The notes beneath the pieces were generated by a model. The model ran no database searches and was not told where the DNA came from. It worked only from the letters and a program-made list of their open reading frames with translations. This document shows, in pieces, positions 40,855-50,642 of a DNA stretch of 64,000 bases. Each line of letters opens with the position of its first letter. Position 1 is the stretch's first letter. The stretch spans positions 464,049 to 528,048 of the forward strand of contig NZ_JADQBZ010000008.1 of NCBI RefSeq assembly GCF_016278365.1, written 5' to 3'. Source of the stretch: Methanolobus sp. Lineage in GTDB: Archaea; Halobacteriota; Methanosarcinia; Methanosarcinales; Methanosarcinaceae. A program made the translations under genes and the position numbers.

Positions 40855-42531
40855 ATGAAACGCCTGACTATTAGTATGTCTGATGAGCTTTTTGAAAAGC
40901 TGGACAGGATAGAGAACAAAAGCCTGTTCATCAGAAAACTGGTGGAAAGAGAGCTGGAAATCCTTGAAGATAGACCTGGCACCAGTAACAAGCCATGGGT
41001 GCAGGACTTCACAATACTCAAGGATACTATAGAAGACCTGTCCTTAAAACTTAATATAATCGAAAAGAACCTGGCCGGAAAGATACCAATTGATCCGGAC
41101 TCCGAGTCAGCTTCCGATATTCTGGTATCAGGTTCATTGATATCATACAAGGACAGGACTCTTGCACATATCACTGCAGACGCTGAAGAGCCAATAATAA
41201 TTCCCCTGGACGAAAATAATAGTGTTGTACCAGGCATTACCGTTCAGGCCACCTCCACAGATGTAGCCGGATTTCAGGAAAAAGAAATTCAATTCCAGAG
41301 TTCTGGAATAATAGCAGAACAGACATCTATTGAAGCAGGAATTCACGATATCGGACAAAAACCACCAGTTGAGTTTGCATTCGGGCAGCCGGCAATTCAA
41401 GAAGATCATAGCCAGTGTGGGAATACCTTCGCATATCCTCAAATCGAAGAAGTAGAGCATGAAGAATTGACAGGATCAGTATTAAAGATCCAACAGCAGG
41501 AAGTAGACAAACACGCCCATTCAGCTGCACCGGCACCTGAAGTGCCCTTGATAATCCCGGAACTCAGGCAAGCGGCTATGCCTGCAAGTGAAGCCTCCAT
41601 TATGCCAGACATCAAATCAGAGGCAACCCAGGCAGATGATCCATTCCTAACTATACGGGAACTTACGCAACAGGTTACTCCTGCGAGCGAGCCAATTACA
41701 GTCATGCCGGAGTTCAATCAACAGGTAATCCAGGAAAAAGGGCCGGCTCCAATAATGCCAGCTTTCAATCAAACTGTAATCCCGATAAGTGAGCAAGAAA
41801 TAACAATGCCAGCTTTCGATCAGGATACTACTCCGGCAAGTGAGCAGGCTTCGGCAATTCCTGCTTTCAACCAGCAGGTCACTCCAGTAAGTGAGCCGAA
41901 ACTAACAATGCCAATTTTCGACCGGAATGCTACCCCGGTAAGTGAACCAGCCCCGCTAATGCCATTTTTCGAGAAACAGGCAGAGCCAATAAGCGAACCA
42001 TCGTTTAGTATGCAGGAATTTAAATCTCAGGTGATAGTGGAGCAGGAAACTAAGATGATGATGCCGGAGTTCAAAATGTCAGGCGATACAGGGCAGATGA
42101 CAACGGCCATGCCAGTCTTTGGCGACCAAAACCAGACGGAAAATGCTGCAGATTTAAAACAGCCCATTTTCAAGTTACATGCGATACCGGAACCTCTTAA
42201 AACAGATAAGATGCCACCATTCATTGCACCCTCCATACCGGACACACATGAAACTGCACACCTCCCACCTTTCGTAGAGCCTCAATCTGCTCCAATGCCA
42301 CAACTGCAACCCAGGCAATCTGCACAAAGCAATTCGAAACCGGGAAAACTTGAAGGTAATATACTAATGTACATGCCACGCGGAGCAAAGGTGAAAAAAG
42401 AGATTATAAAAAGCCTGATATCAAAACAATTCTCTGAAGGAGAAATTGAGGCGAAAATCAGTGAACTGGTTTCAGCCGGAGTATTGAGAATCAATACAGA
42501 TAGCGAGGACCAATACCTCATACGCCCATGA
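40855..42531 (+). CDS. Ribbon-helix-helix protein with tandem 17-residue repeats and C-terminal winged-helix-like end
   Basis: 558 residues. Residues 1-38 fit a ribbon-helix-helix DNA-binding domain (RLTISMSDELFEKLDRI then SLFIRKLVERELEIL), and 45-75 a short coiled coil. Residues about 234-419 are a low-complexity array: exact-length 17-residue units, each starting with a hydrophobic residue plus P, E or F ([MI]Px[FL]) and carrying a PxSE motif; at least nine in register from 250 to 402. The last ~60 residues (GNILMYMPRGAKVKKE to YLIRP) look like a winged helix. SD gagag precedes the ATG. I know no described protein of this layout. Confidence 0.75.
   Translation: MKRLTISMSDELFEKLDRIENKSLFIRKLVERELEILEDRPGTSNKPWVQDFTILKDTIEDLSLKLNIIEKNLAGKIPIDPDSESASDILVSGSLISYKDRTLAHITADAEEPIIIPLDENNSVVPGITVQATSTDVAGFQEKEIQFQSSGIIAEQTSIEAGIHDIGQKPPVEFAFGQPAIQEDHSQCGNTFAYPQIEEVEHEELTGSVLKIQQQEVDKHAHSAAPAPEVPLIIPELRQAAMPASEASIMPDIKSEATQADDPFLTIRELTQQVTPASEPITVMPEFNQQVIQEKGPAPIMPAFNQTVIPISEQEITMPAFDQDTTPASEQASAIPAFNQQVTPVSEPKLTMPIFDRNATPVSEPAPLMPFFEKQAEPISEPSFSMQEFKSQVIVEQETKMMMPEFKMSGDTGQMTTAMPVFGDQNQTENAADLKQPIFKLHAIPEPLKTDKMPPFIAPSIPDTHETAHLPPFVEPQSAPMPQLQPRQSAQSNSKPGKLEGNILMYMPRGAKVKKEIIKSLISKQFSEGEIEAKISELVSAGVLRINTDSEDQYLIRP
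41602..42060 (+). repeat. Array of nine 51-bp (17-codon) repeats within the RHH gene
   Basis: Nine successive 51-bp units encode 17-residue repeats with the consensus MPxFxQxxxPxSEPxxx. Units are diverged at DNA level, so the array is old, but their length is exactly conserved with no indels. Further degenerate units flank both ends (from 41554 and to about 42110). Confidence 0.7.
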
Positions 42532-42533
42532 GA

Positions 42534-42707
42534 TCAGAAGTGAATCTGCTCCGTGAAGTCCTGAGAAGATGTGGGCATCACCCGGCACCTTATACAGACA
42601 CATCTGGAGCCATCATAACATTTAGCGCAAACAAGTCGTCCACATAGCATGCACGTATGCATCCCAGACGGCCTGCCACAAATAGAGCATAGACCTGTCC
42701 GTTCCAT
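42534..42707 (-). CDS. Small zinc-finger protein
   Basis: 57 residues from the ATG at 42707 (MERTGLCSICG); the open frame extends to 42779. Ten cysteines and one histidine arranged CSICG-x7-CMLCG-x3-CAKC-x5-CVCIRC predict two zinc sites resembling HIT or B-box fingers. A TATA-like ttttaaa about 25 bp upstream and no SD suggest a leaderless mRNA. It is convergent with the RHH gene, 2 bp between the stops. Function unknown. Confidence 0.65.
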   Translation of the reverse strand: MERTGLCSICGRPSGMHTCMLCGRLVCAKCYDGSRCVCIRCRVMPTSSQDFTEQIHF

Positions 42708-42795
42708 AAAACTCATTTTGTAAATATGCTTTAAAATAGTTGTTGCACATATATCAAGAAATAAGTAACAGTTTCTCAATGTTTTAATAATAGAT

Positions 42796-42834
42796 CAAAA
42801 AGAGGAGCAAAAGGGCCAGAGACCCTTTGTGCTC
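42796..42834 (-). terminator. Terminator hairpin overlapping the ilvD stop codon
   Basis: On the minus strand GAGCA-x-AAGGG-type arms (42805-42815 with 42823-42834, one bulged base) form an ~11-bp stem with a 7-nt loop, followed by a T tract (plus-strand As 42797-42801). The ilvD stop codon at 42833-42835 lies in the arm. Confidence 0.6.
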
Positions 42835-44494
42835 ATTCTATTATAGCACCTTTACTTGCAGAACTTACAAACTTCCGGTACCTTGCAAGATAGCCTGTCG
42901 CAGGCTTTTCAAGAGGGACGAATGAGGCTTTGCGCCTGGCAAGCTCTTCCGAGGTCACCTTAAGGTCCAGTTTTCTTTCCAGAATGTCGATCTCGATGAT
43001 GTCCCCTTCCTCTACAAGACCTATAGGTCCTCCTTCCTGTGCTTCAGGGGAAACATGTCCTATACACGGCCCCCTTGTACCTCCAGAGAACCTGCCATCA
43101 GTTATCAGGGCAACAGACTCGATAAGGCCCATGCCTGCTATGGCCGATGTAGGAGAAAGCATCTCTCGCATTCCCGGACCTCCCTTGGGTCCTTCATACT
43201 TTATGACAACAACATCTCCTGATACGATCTTACCTTTAAGGATAGCCTGCATTGCATCCTCCTCACTGTTGAAGACGCGCGCAGGGCCGCGGTGACGGAG
43301 CATTTTTGGACTCACTGCTGCCTGCTTGACAACCGAACCATCCGGAGCAAGACTGCCTTTTAGCACTGCAATACCACCTTCCTTATGGATGGGGGCTTCA
43401 AGAGTGCTTATAACCTGTGCATTGAGCTTGGGATTTATTATCTGGAACTCATCCATATTCTCGCCGATGGTTTTGCCGTTGACCGTCATCTGATCAAGAT
43501 GCAGTTTTGGCTTCAGGCGCTGCATGATAGCCTGTATACCCCCTGCGCGCTCAAAGTCGATCATATAATGCACTCCACCCGGCTTGAGGGATATTATGTG
43601 TGGCGTGCTCCGACTCAATTTGTCAAAAGTGTCGAGCGTCAGGGTCAAGCCAAAAGCGTGTGCAATAGCAGGCAGGTGAAGGGTCGTATTTGTGCTGCCA
43701 CCTATTGCCAGGTCTACCATGATGGCATTCTCAAAGGATTTGAGCGTAATCATCTTTCTAGAGGAGAGGTTTTCGCGGACCATTGAAACAATGCGCTCCC
43801 CAGACTCCTTAGCAATGCGTATTTTCTTGGAATCAACAGCATGAGCAGTGGCACATCCCGGCAGACTCAGCCCAAGAGCCTCGGCCATGCAGGCCATTGT
43901 GTTGGCTGTATACATTCCCGCGCAGGAACCGGCACCTGAACAGGAGCAATCTTCCAGAAGTTTCAGTTTCTCTTCGGAGACCTTAGATGCCTGGCATTCA
44001 CCCACTCCTTCAAAAACTGAAATAAGATCCCTAAAGTCATCATCTACATAGCCCGGCATCATGGGTCCCCCGGTCACAACTATGGTAGGGATATCCAGAT
44101 TTCCCGACGCCATCAGATGGCCGGGAGTTATCTTATCACATGATGTTATCATAACCATGCCATCAAGCTGGTGTCCCTGAAGGACAAGCTCAATGGAATC
44201 TTCGATAGCTTCACGGCTTGGAAGTGAATACTTCATTCCTTCATGACCCATGGCTATCCCGTCGCATATGCCTATAGTGTGAAATTCGAATGGAACACCC
44301 CCGGCGGTCCTTATGCCAGCCTTAACGGCCTCAGCGATCTTGTCAAGATGAATGTGACCGGGGATCAGTTCATTCAAGGAGTTGACCACCGCTATGAACG
44401 GTTTTTCTATTTCAGAATCAGTCAGCCCGGTAGCTTTCAAAAGTGAGCGGTTTGGCGCACGCTCGAATCCTTTTTTGGTCTTGTCACTTCTCAT
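42833..44494 (-). CDS. ilvD: Dihydroxy-acid dehydratase
   Basis: 553 residues, typical length. Fe-S and active-site landmarks: [31 protein letters not shown] and the late [19 protein letters not shown]. It dehydrates 2,3-dihydroxy-3-methylbutanoate or -pentanoate to the 2-oxo acids for valine and isoleucine synthesis, using an oxygen-sensitive Fe-S cluster. SD gagg is 7 nt before the ATG. Other branched-chain genes are not adjacent. Confidence 0.95.
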   Translation of the reverse strand: MRSDKTKKGFERAPNRSLLKATGLTDSEIEKPFIAVVNSLNELIPGHIHLDKIAEAVKAGIRTAGGVPFEFHTIGICDGIAMGHEGMKYSLPSREAIEDSIELVLQGHQLDGMVMITSCDKITPGHLMASGNLDIPTIVVTGGPMMPGYVDDDFRDLISVFEGVGECQASKVSEEKLKLLEDCSCSGAGSCAGMYTANTMACMAEALGLSLPGCATAHAVDSKKIRIAKESGERIVSMVRENLSSRKMITLKSFENAIMVDLAIGGSTNTTLHLPAIAHAFGLTLTLDTFDKLSRSTPHIISLKPGGVHYMIDFERAGGIQAIMQRLKPKLHLDQMTVNGKTIGENMDEFQIINPKLNAQVISTLEAPIHKEGGIAVLKGSLAPDGSVVKQAAVSPKMLRHRGPARVFNSEEDAMQAILKGKIVSGDVVVIKYEGPKGGPGMREMLSPTSAIAGMGLIESVALITDGRFSGGTRGPCIGHVSPEAQEGGPIGLVEEGDIIEIDILERKLDLKVTSEELARRKASFVPLEKPATGYLARYRKFVSSASKGAIIE

Positions 44495-44895
44495 TGGAAA
44501 ACCTCTGTTTGCATGCTATGTAAACTACTATAGTAATAGAAAAGGAGATATATAACAAGTGTGTGCACTTGCGGGCCATAATAGTTCATACATATTCCAT
44601 CAAAAAAATCATACGAATCATAATGTCCTTAATTCAATATTGTTAAGAAAGATACATACATTTAATCACAGAACAGAGTCGTATGAAGTTGCCATACCAC
44701 GTATGATAAAAGCATACATGGCACAAGATGTAAGAAACGAACTATGACCTGCTGTCCAGGCGCAAAAAAGAAATAAGAACAGGAGCCAGACACCATGAGT
44801 AAAAGCCTTTACCAGGTGCCATTGTAAAAAATAGATTTGATAATATAGATAATTAACAGTACTCTTTAAGCAGATCCAATTATCCGCAGGGAATT
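44495..44895 (+). other. Intergenic region ilvD-radical SAM
   Basis: 401 bp between divergent genes. AT rich, no ORF with coding character, and no repeat, tRNA or clear operator seen. A 62-codon frame at 44559-44747 has no SD and is not claimed. Confidence 0.4.
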
Positions 44896-46614
44896 ATGAT
44901 AATTAACAACGCAGTGATCATTGATGGGTATGTGGACGAACCAGCATGCTTCGGAGTTCCTCCTTACGTATCCCCATATATCAGATACATAGCAGGAGCA
45001 TTAAGGGAAAGAAGGTTTGAAGAGGAAGCGATTCATTACTTTACTATCGACTCTATCAGGACAAGCCCCCGTAATGCAGAAGAATTGATCAAAAAAGCGA
45101 ATATTGTCATCGTCGTAGCCGGGATGACAGTCCCTGGGAAATATCTCAGATCAACACCTATCAGTCCGGGAGAGATTGAAAGCATTTTCAGTGCAGCCTC
45201 CGGGTTAAAGGTCCTGGGAGGTCCCATAAGACTTGGATTCAGTTACGAAGGAGGGAAAACTGCCCGCTCATTAGGCATACACGCAGAAGATGTCCATGTC
45301 TCACGGGCAGATATAGAAGCATTTGTCTTTGATATTCTTGAGAACAACAGCACTATGAGAGATGTGGAAAACTGCACCCATCGTTTCAGGAGTGTCGAAG
45401 AGATAGGGAGATGGAGCACAAAAGGGACCTTCATAATAAAAAGGCACCCTGACTACCCTAACATAGTTTGCGAGCTGGAGACATACAGAGGATGCGGGCG
45501 CAAAGTACATTGTTCTTTCTGCACGGAACCATTCTACGGGCCCTCAGACTACAGGCCCGTGGAGGAGGTTATTCAGGAAGTTGCGGGACTATATGACCAG
45601 GGGGCCAGGTTTTTCAGAATAGGACGCCAGCCGGACATACTCACCTATCATGCAAAGGATACAGGCGGTGATATCCTGCAACCGGACCCTGAAGTGCTGT
45701 TATCGCTTTACAGAGGCATCCGCACAGTAGCTCCCGAACTAAGGGTTCTGCACATGGACAACGCCAATCCTGCCACCATAGCCGCATATCCGCAAGAGTG
45801 TAAAGAGATATTGAAAACAATTGTACAATACCATACACCAGGAGATGTTGCCGCGCTGGGGATGGAAAGTGCCGACCCGGAAGTTATCCGGGCCAATGAA
45901 CTCAAGGCCATGCCGGAAGAAGTATTCGAAGCCATCCGCATGATCAATGAAGTTGGAAGAGCACGAGGAGTCAACGGGATGGCAGAGTTGCTTCCGGGAC
46001 TCAATTTCGTGCATGGCCTTAAAGGTGAAACAAAGAAGACATTCCGGTTAAACCAGGATTTTCTCCGAAAAGTGCTGGATGCAGACCTGCTTGTAAGAAG
46101 GATAAATATCAGGCAGGTAATGGCATTCCCGGGAACCGGAATGTACGGCAATGATGAACTTGTCGCAAAGAACAAGAGAATGTTCCTGAATTACAAGGAG
46201 AATATAAGAAAGGACATCGACCTGCCCATGCTAAGGAGACTTGTTCCCATAGGTACAATCCTGAAAGAAGTCCAGTGCGAGGTGAATGACGGTAACATCT
46301 GCTTTGCAAGACAGATGGGATCATATCCATTGCTTGTAGGCATCCCTGCACAGATGCCACTGGGAGAGTTCATTGATGTCATTGTAACCGGACATGGACA
46401 CCGTTCGATAACAGGAGTGCCGTTCCCCCTTGATATCAATACAGCACCTGCCTCACTGATCAGGGAATTACCGGGGCTTGGAAAGAATCAGGCCGTGGCA
46501 ATAAAAAGCATGACTCCTTTCTCAGACATAAAGGATTTCCTGAAAAGGACAGACCAAATGAGATTGAATAATGCAGATGCTTTAAAGGACTATCTTACAT
46601 TCAGCCAGATGTAA
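44896..46614 (+). CDS. Radical SAM protein with C-terminal helix-hairpin-helix
   Basis: 572 residues. The cluster cysteines are C200, C206 and C209 in YRGCGRKVHCSFC, a CX5CX2C spacing rather than the standard CX3CX2C; the surrounding sequence, including LETYRGC, matches the COG1031 group of archaeal radical SAM proteins. A cobalamin-binding-like N-terminal Rossmann domain (residues 1-150) precedes it. The last ~55 residues (NTAPASLIRELPGLGKNQ) form a helix-hairpin-helix nucleic-acid-binding motif, suggesting an RNA or DNA substrate. Function unknown. SD aggga is 5 nt before the ATG. Confidence 0.8.
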   Translation: MIINNAVIIDGYVDEPACFGVPPYVSPYIRYIAGALRERRFEEEAIHYFTIDSIRTSPRNAEELIKKANIVIVVAGMTVPGKYLRSTPISPGEIESIFSAASGLKVLGGPIRLGFSYEGGKTARSLGIHAEDVHVSRADIEAFVFDILENNSTMRDVENCTHRFRSVEEIGRWSTKGTFIIKRHPDYPNIVCELETYRGCGRKVHCSFCTEPFYGPSDYRPVEEVIQEVAGLYDQGARFFRIGRQPDILTYHAKDTGGDILQPDPEVLLSLYRGIRTVAPELRVLHMDNANPATIAAYPQECKEILKTIVQYHTPGDVAALGMESADPEVIRANELKAMPEEVFEAIRMINEVGRARGVNGMAELLPGLNFVHGLKGETKKTFRLNQDFLRKVLDADLLVRRINIRQVMAFPGTGMYGNDELVAKNKRMFLNYKENIRKDIDLPMLRRLVPIGTILKEVQCEVNDGNICFARQMGSYPLLVGIPAQMPLGEFIDVIVTGHGHRSITGVPFPLDINTAPASLIRELPGLGKNQAVAIKSMTPFSDIKDFLKRTDQMRLNNADALKDYLTFSQM

Positions 46615-46618
46615 GGTC

Positions 46619-47650
46619 TCATCGCAGGAGCTTCTTCATCATTTCTGTATCCTTGAGTATCCGGAAACTGACAAAACCGCCAACTAAGAGATTCATGTAA
46701 AAAGTCAGTGCCCTCCAGACAACAACAGTTATACCCAAGAGAGAGGAACTCACAAACATTGAAAATATCGTGATTGCACCAAACTCTGCAATGCCACTTG
46801 CTCCCGGAGTTGCGGGTATTGCCATAAGTAACGCCATAAGCACCTGGGCGGAAATCACAACCAGAGGATTTGGATACTGATTCAGTCCGATAAGTATGAC
46901 ATACAGCATGGAAAATTCTACACCCCAGAAAAGGAAAGTATTCAGCACTCCGAAAAAAAGACCCTTACGATTTTCCTTTTTCAGAAACATGAATATGCTA
47001 CCATGAAAATTTTCAAGCTCGCAGTCCACTTTTGAGATAATCTGTTCAAGCCGTGCATCAGTCCTGGCACCAACAAAAGGAGCTATCCATTTTACAAAGA
47101 ACATTGCAAGTTTCCTTGTAGCAACTGGTTTCCATACTGCATATAGCACCAACAGGAGAACCCCCAGTAAAAATAATGCTGCTGCAATGAGCAGTATATC
47201 AATACCCGGATCTTCCATTATCACTTTGAACACATAGAGCGAAAGAGGAGCAAAGGACAGTATGACGATACCGTCGAGCAGTCTTTCACCAAGCACTATT
47301 GCAGATGCTTTCCCGAGGGATATTTTATCCAGATGAAGAAGATGTACCCTGACAGGCTCCCCACCCATAGAGGAAGGAGTGACCGATGCGGCAAAAGCGC
47401 TGGAAGTAACTATCTGAAAAGACCTTGAGACACTTATTTTGTAACCAAGGGTTTTGCACATGCCGCGAAGACGCACACCCCATACCAGATATGATAAACC
47501 ATGAATGCACGCTGCTGCAACGATATATTCTGGCCTTATGCTCAATAAGCCATGAATAGTGCCGGTGTCAAATGTAAAAATCAAGACAACAATTCCCGAT
47601 ACCAGGCTTATGAGTAATGAGACTATAAGCCATTTCTTCAGCTTGTTCAT
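46619..47650 (-). CDS. Flippase-like membrane protein (UPF0104/LPG synthase TM domain family)
   Basis: 343 residues with about eight transmembrane helices and the family block SAFAASVTPSSMGGEPVRVHLLH, which marks the UPF0104/AglD-type proteins. Archaeal members are linked to dolichol-phosphate and glycan transport. It is followed on the same strand by a sugar nucleotidyltransferase gene upstream (47692), so a role in cell-surface glycosylation is likely but inferred. Confidence 0.82.
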   Translation of the reverse strand: MNKLKKWLIVSLLISLVSGIVVLIFTFDTGTIHGLLSIRPEYIVAAACIHGLSYLVWGVRLRGMCKTLGYKISVSRSFQIVTSSAFAASVTPSSMGGEPVRVHLLHLDKISLGKASAIVLGERLLDGIVILSFAPLSLYVFKVIMEDPGIDILLIAAALFLLGVLLLVLYAVWKPVATRKLAMFFVKWIAPFVGARTDARLEQIISKVDCELENFHGSIFMFLKKENRKGLFFGVLNTFLFWGVEFSMLYVILIGLNQYPNPLVVISAQVLMALLMAIPATPGASGIAEFGAITIFSMFVSSSLLGITVVVWRALTFYMNLLVGGFVSFRILKDTEMMKKLLR

Positions 47651-47691
47651 GCAATCAGACCTGAAATGAAAAAGAGGGAAACAAAGTGTGA

Positions 47692-48852
47692 TTAAATGTA
47701 GGATTCATTGACCATATCATTTTTTACACTTGTGCCACCGGGTATTACTATGTCAGGCCATATCTTTGTGTTGGAATGCACCGTTGTATTATTCCCTATG
47801 ACAACATTCGGCCCGATGACGGTACCATTCTCAAGACAGGAATTCTCAGACACTTGTGCCCCATTATCGATAATAGAGCCCGATACGTTGCAATTACTGC
47901 CAATAGTAATATTGTTGAAGATATATGAGGACAGTATCCTTGATCCATCATTGATAACGCAATTGGACCCTATGGTGGTATAGGGCCCGATGAGCACATT
48001 ATCGCCAATCCTTGTATTCTCACCTATTACCACCGGGCCTACAATGGCAGAGTTGGAACCAACAGATACATTATTCCCTAACTGAAGCGGACCTGTTAGA
48101 CGGGCATCCTTGCTACTGAAATGCCCGACAATAGTAGTACCTGGCAAAGCTTCCAGCATCCATCTCTGGGCCTGCCTGTAAGCAGAGGCATTTCCCACGT
48201 CAGTCCATTTACCCCGCGCGAGTATACCATTAATTTTGTAGTTCTTTGTAAGCATTGCGGGGAAAAGATCCTTGGCAAAATCATATTTTGTGTTTTCGGG
48301 TATCCAGTCAAATATTTCCGGATCACACATATATATACCAGTACTTGCGAGGTTACTGAATATCTCCCCGGGTCCGGGTTTCTCCAGGAATCTTCGTATC
48401 CGGTTATTAACATCCATGTCTGCGATACCGAATTCCCGGGGATCGTCTATGGAAAGGAGCCCAATGGTCACAAGAGAATCATTTGTTTCATGAAAGCGAT
48501 ACATCTCCCTGAGATTCAGGTTCAATACATGATCTCCGCCAAGCACCAGGAAAGGCTCATCTTTGAGATACTTCTCAGCATTCTTTACCCCGCCTGCGGT
48601 ACCCAGTTTATCTTTCTCATATACATAATCGATATGTACTCCGAAGATACGTCCGTCGCCTAACTGCTCCTCTATGTTTTCCGCCATATACCCGAGAGTA
48701 ATGACAATTGTATTGAAACCCTCTTTGGACAGGTGCTCAATTAGATGCACAACAGAGGGTTTGTTGAGTATTGGTATACTCGGCTTTGGTCTCTCAAATG
48801 TCAAAGGGCGCAGCCTGGTCCCCTCGCCTCCACACATTATACAGGCCTTCAT
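47692..48852 (-). CDS. NDP-sugar pyrophosphorylase with left-handed beta-helix
   Basis: 386 residues. The N-terminal nucleotidyltransferase starts MKACIMCGGEGTRLRPLTFERPKPSIPI, with the G-x-G-T-R-x-R nucleotide motif, and a D-x-D-like VLGGDHVLNL. The C-terminal ~130 residues are hexapeptide repeats (for example IVGPVVIGENTRIGDNVLIGPY). It charges a sugar 1-phosphate, as in mannose-1-phosphate guanylyltransferase or glucose-1-phosphate thymidylyltransferase; the exact sugar is not clear. It probably forms an operon with the flippase-like gene. Confidence 0.88.
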   Translation of the reverse strand: MKACIMCGGEGTRLRPLTFERPKPSIPILNKPSVVHLIEHLSKEGFNTIVITLGYMAENIEEQLGDGRIFGVHIDYVYEKDKLGTAGGVKNAEKYLKDEPFLVLGGDHVLNLNLREMYRFHETNDSLVTIGLLSIDDPREFGIADMDVNNRIRRFLEKPGPGEIFSNLASTGIYMCDPEIFDWIPENTKYDFAKDLFPAMLTKNYKINGILARGKWTDVGNASAYRQAQRWMLEALPGTTIVGHFSSKDARLTGPLQLGNNVSVGSNSAIVGPVVIGENTRIGDNVLIGPYTTIGSNCVINDGSRILSSYIFNNITIGSNCNVSGSIIDNGAQVSENSCLENGTVIGPNVVIGNNTTVHSNTKIWPDIVIPGGTSVKNDMVNESYI

Positions 48853-48914
48853 GCTTGTTTATGACGCAGTGTTCGTTTAAATCTTTAGCGATTAATTCAT
48901 TTTGTTTAAAGCAG

Positions 48915-49301
48915 TCAGGCGCTTTTGACAAGAACAACATCATTTTTGTGCTGGACGACTATCTCAACCTCACCTTCGTATTCTTCAACAGTCCCGAAAA
49001 TACGCACAACATCATCCGTATCCAGCATTGCACCGATATCCTTTGCACCATTTCCGGACGGAATGAAAACCTTAACAGGCCCTGAACCTGAATCAACTGT
49101 CATCAGAAGATGATTACCAGTATAAGTAAAGCGTTTAGTAATAATGCTACCTTCCAGTAAAACCCTTTCACCTTCCCCGGACATGGCTGAAAATTCAGCC
49201 ACATCCGGCTCGTCACCTGTGAAGAATGTTACATACACTATTGAAAGGGAAAGGAATACCATTGCAAGCAGGATAACTACGACTTTCTCTTCCTTTTCCA
49301 T
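48915..49301 (-). CDS. Membrane-anchored OB-fold protein
   Basis: 128 residues from the ATG at 49301; a GTG at 49328 overlapping the FKBP gene is the alternative. One N-terminal anchor (about residues 6-26) and an OB-fold nucleic-acid-binding-like domain with VLLEGSIITKRF and VVRIFGTVEEYEGEVEIVVQ. Similar small proteins of tRNA-anticodon-like OB type occur at archaeal membranes; substrate unknown. Directly after the FKBP gene and likely cotranscribed. Confidence 0.75.
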   Translation of the reverse strand: MEKEEKVVVILLAMVFLSLSIVYVTFFTGDEPDVAEFSAMSGEGERVLLEGSIITKRFTYTGNHLLMTVDSGSGPVKVFIPSGNGAKDIGAMLDTDDVVRIFGTVEEYEGEVEIVVQHKNDVVLVKSA

Positions 49302-49320
49302 TACGATCCCTGCCTGAAAA

Positions 49321-49842
49321 TCACTCACCTATGGAAACAACTTGTATCGTAAAGATGAGTGTTTCCCCTGCAAGCTGATGATTACAGTCAAGAGTGACAT
49401 TCTCTTCGGTGACCTCCACTATTGTGCATGTACCCAGCATCGTAGGAACTTTTACTCCTACCTCAGGAGTGATATTGGCACTTGTGAATTCCTCCGAAGG
49501 GAACTGGAACAATCGATCCTCAGAATAGTTCCCATAAGCTTTCTCCGGTGGGATGGTAACTGTTTTCTCCTCACCCACAGACATCCCAATTACAGCCTCG
49601 TCAAATCCTGCGATCATCTGGCCTTGTCCCGCAACAAATCCTAAGGGCTCATAATTCCTCTCAGGGTCATACAGTCCGGAATCAAGCGCTACTTGTTCAA
49701 TGGAAGTGTCAAAGACGCTTCCGTTCTCAAAACTGCCGATGTAATCCACGGTTACATAGTCACCCTGCTCCACAGTATCCTGTGAAACGCAGCCGCTTGC
49801 AAATACCAGACCTATTAAGACCAATAATATGAATTTCTTCAT
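49321..49842 (-). CDS. FKBP-type peptidyl-prolyl isomerase lipoprotein
   Basis: 173 residues from the ATG at 49842 (ggtgat just upstream). Lipobox FASGC at residues about 15-19. FKBP core: GDYVTVDYIGSFENGSVFDTS, then an inserted flap-like region and GQMIAGFDEAVIGMSVGEEKTVTIPPEKAYG. The insert and the later part match the long archaeal/SlyD-like group. It would fold secreted proteins at the cell surface. Overlaps or abuts the OB-fold gene. Confidence 0.9.
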   Translation of the reverse strand: MKKFILLVLIGLVFASGCVSQDTVEQGDYVTVDYIGSFENGSVFDTSIEQVALDSGLYDPERNYEPLGFVAGQGQMIAGFDEAVIGMSVGEEKTVTIPPEKAYGNYSEDRLFQFPSEEFTSANITPEVGVKVPTMLGTCTIVEVTEENVTLDCNHQLAGETLIFTIQVVSIGE

Positions 49843-49845
49843 CAA

Positions 49846-50310
49846 ATCACCTAAAGATATATTGAAACATCCATAATAGTGCTATATTCTCCAGTTGCAA
49901 TATTAACTTACCACAACACACCTGTAAAAACTATACATCCATATAAATTAATTCAATCGGAAGCAGAAAATAATAATAGGATATTGCATATGTAACTGAA
50001 ATATAAGAAAACGCGTAGAAAACGCTTCAGCAAAGCTTGGTGCTGTGGAATAGAGAGATACCAATCCCTGAAGGAAAAAGCTGGCAATACGGGCAATTAG
50101 AAGAAACTGAAACTATCATGCATGAACTGGAAGGCAGTATTATGGTCAGACAGCTCAAGATTTATAAGCCAAGTATTGACCAAGAGCGAGGGAAACAACA
50201 GTCACGCGGTGAACTATAAGACCCTAATATTTATGGGCTTCCCAGTATATTTTATTCAAGAGGTATGTTAATAAAGAATTATCAACTTATGGATGCGTAA
50301 AAAACCTTAG
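49846..50310. other. Intergenic region before tRNA-Ala
   Basis: 465 bp between the FKBP gene and the tRNA-Ala 3' end. AT rich. A 60-codon TTG-started frame at 50037-50219 has no SD; I see no gene, repeat or structured RNA here. Confidence 0.4.
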
Positions 50311-50382
50311 TGGACTGGTCGGGAATTGAACCCGAGGCCTCTACCATGCCAAGGTAGCGATCTTCCCCTGATCTACCAGCCC
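50311..50382 (-). tRNA. tRNA-Ala (anticodon GGC)
   Basis: Cloverleaf on the minus strand: acceptor GGGCTGG with CCAGTCC (G-U pair allowed) and discriminator A; anticodon stem CTACC/GGTAG around the loop TTGGCAT, giving anticodon GGC; T arm TCGGG/CCCGA with loop TTCAATT. 72 nt, no intron, no encoded CCA. Confidence 0.93.
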
Positions 50383-50568
50383 AGTAATTGACCTCATACA
50401 GGCATCATATCAAATAAAGTTATCGCTAGAAATGGGCTCCGAAGTTGCACATTATAAGGTAATACATAATGAAGAAGTTAGCCAGAGCGAAATATTAAAG
50501 TACCTGTATGCGTATTTGGAGTGTCGCTTGAATAACACAATCATTCAAGAACGATAAAATATGCAAGT

Positions 50569-50642
50569 GGGCCCGTAGCTTAGCTCGGTGGAGCGCACGG
50601 CTGATAACCGTGAGGTCCTGAGTTCGAATCTCAGCGGGCCCA
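50569..50642 (+). tRNA. tRNA-Ile (anticodon GAT)
   Basis: Cloverleaf: acceptor GGGCCCG/CGGGCCC with discriminator A; anticodon stem CACGG/CCGTG around CTGATAA, anticodon GAT; T stem CTGAG/CTCAG with loop TTCGAAT. 74 nt, no intron. Divergent from tRNA-Ala, with 186 bp between. Confidence 0.95.

Noticed and set aside
41602..42060. Reading the 51-bp array as a CRISPR array
   Set aside because: The repeats are diverged at DNA level, have no constant repeat/variable spacer pattern and lie in frame inside a gene.
50037..50219. 60-codon frame near tRNA-Ala
   Set aside because: TTG start without SD, no homology; not supported.
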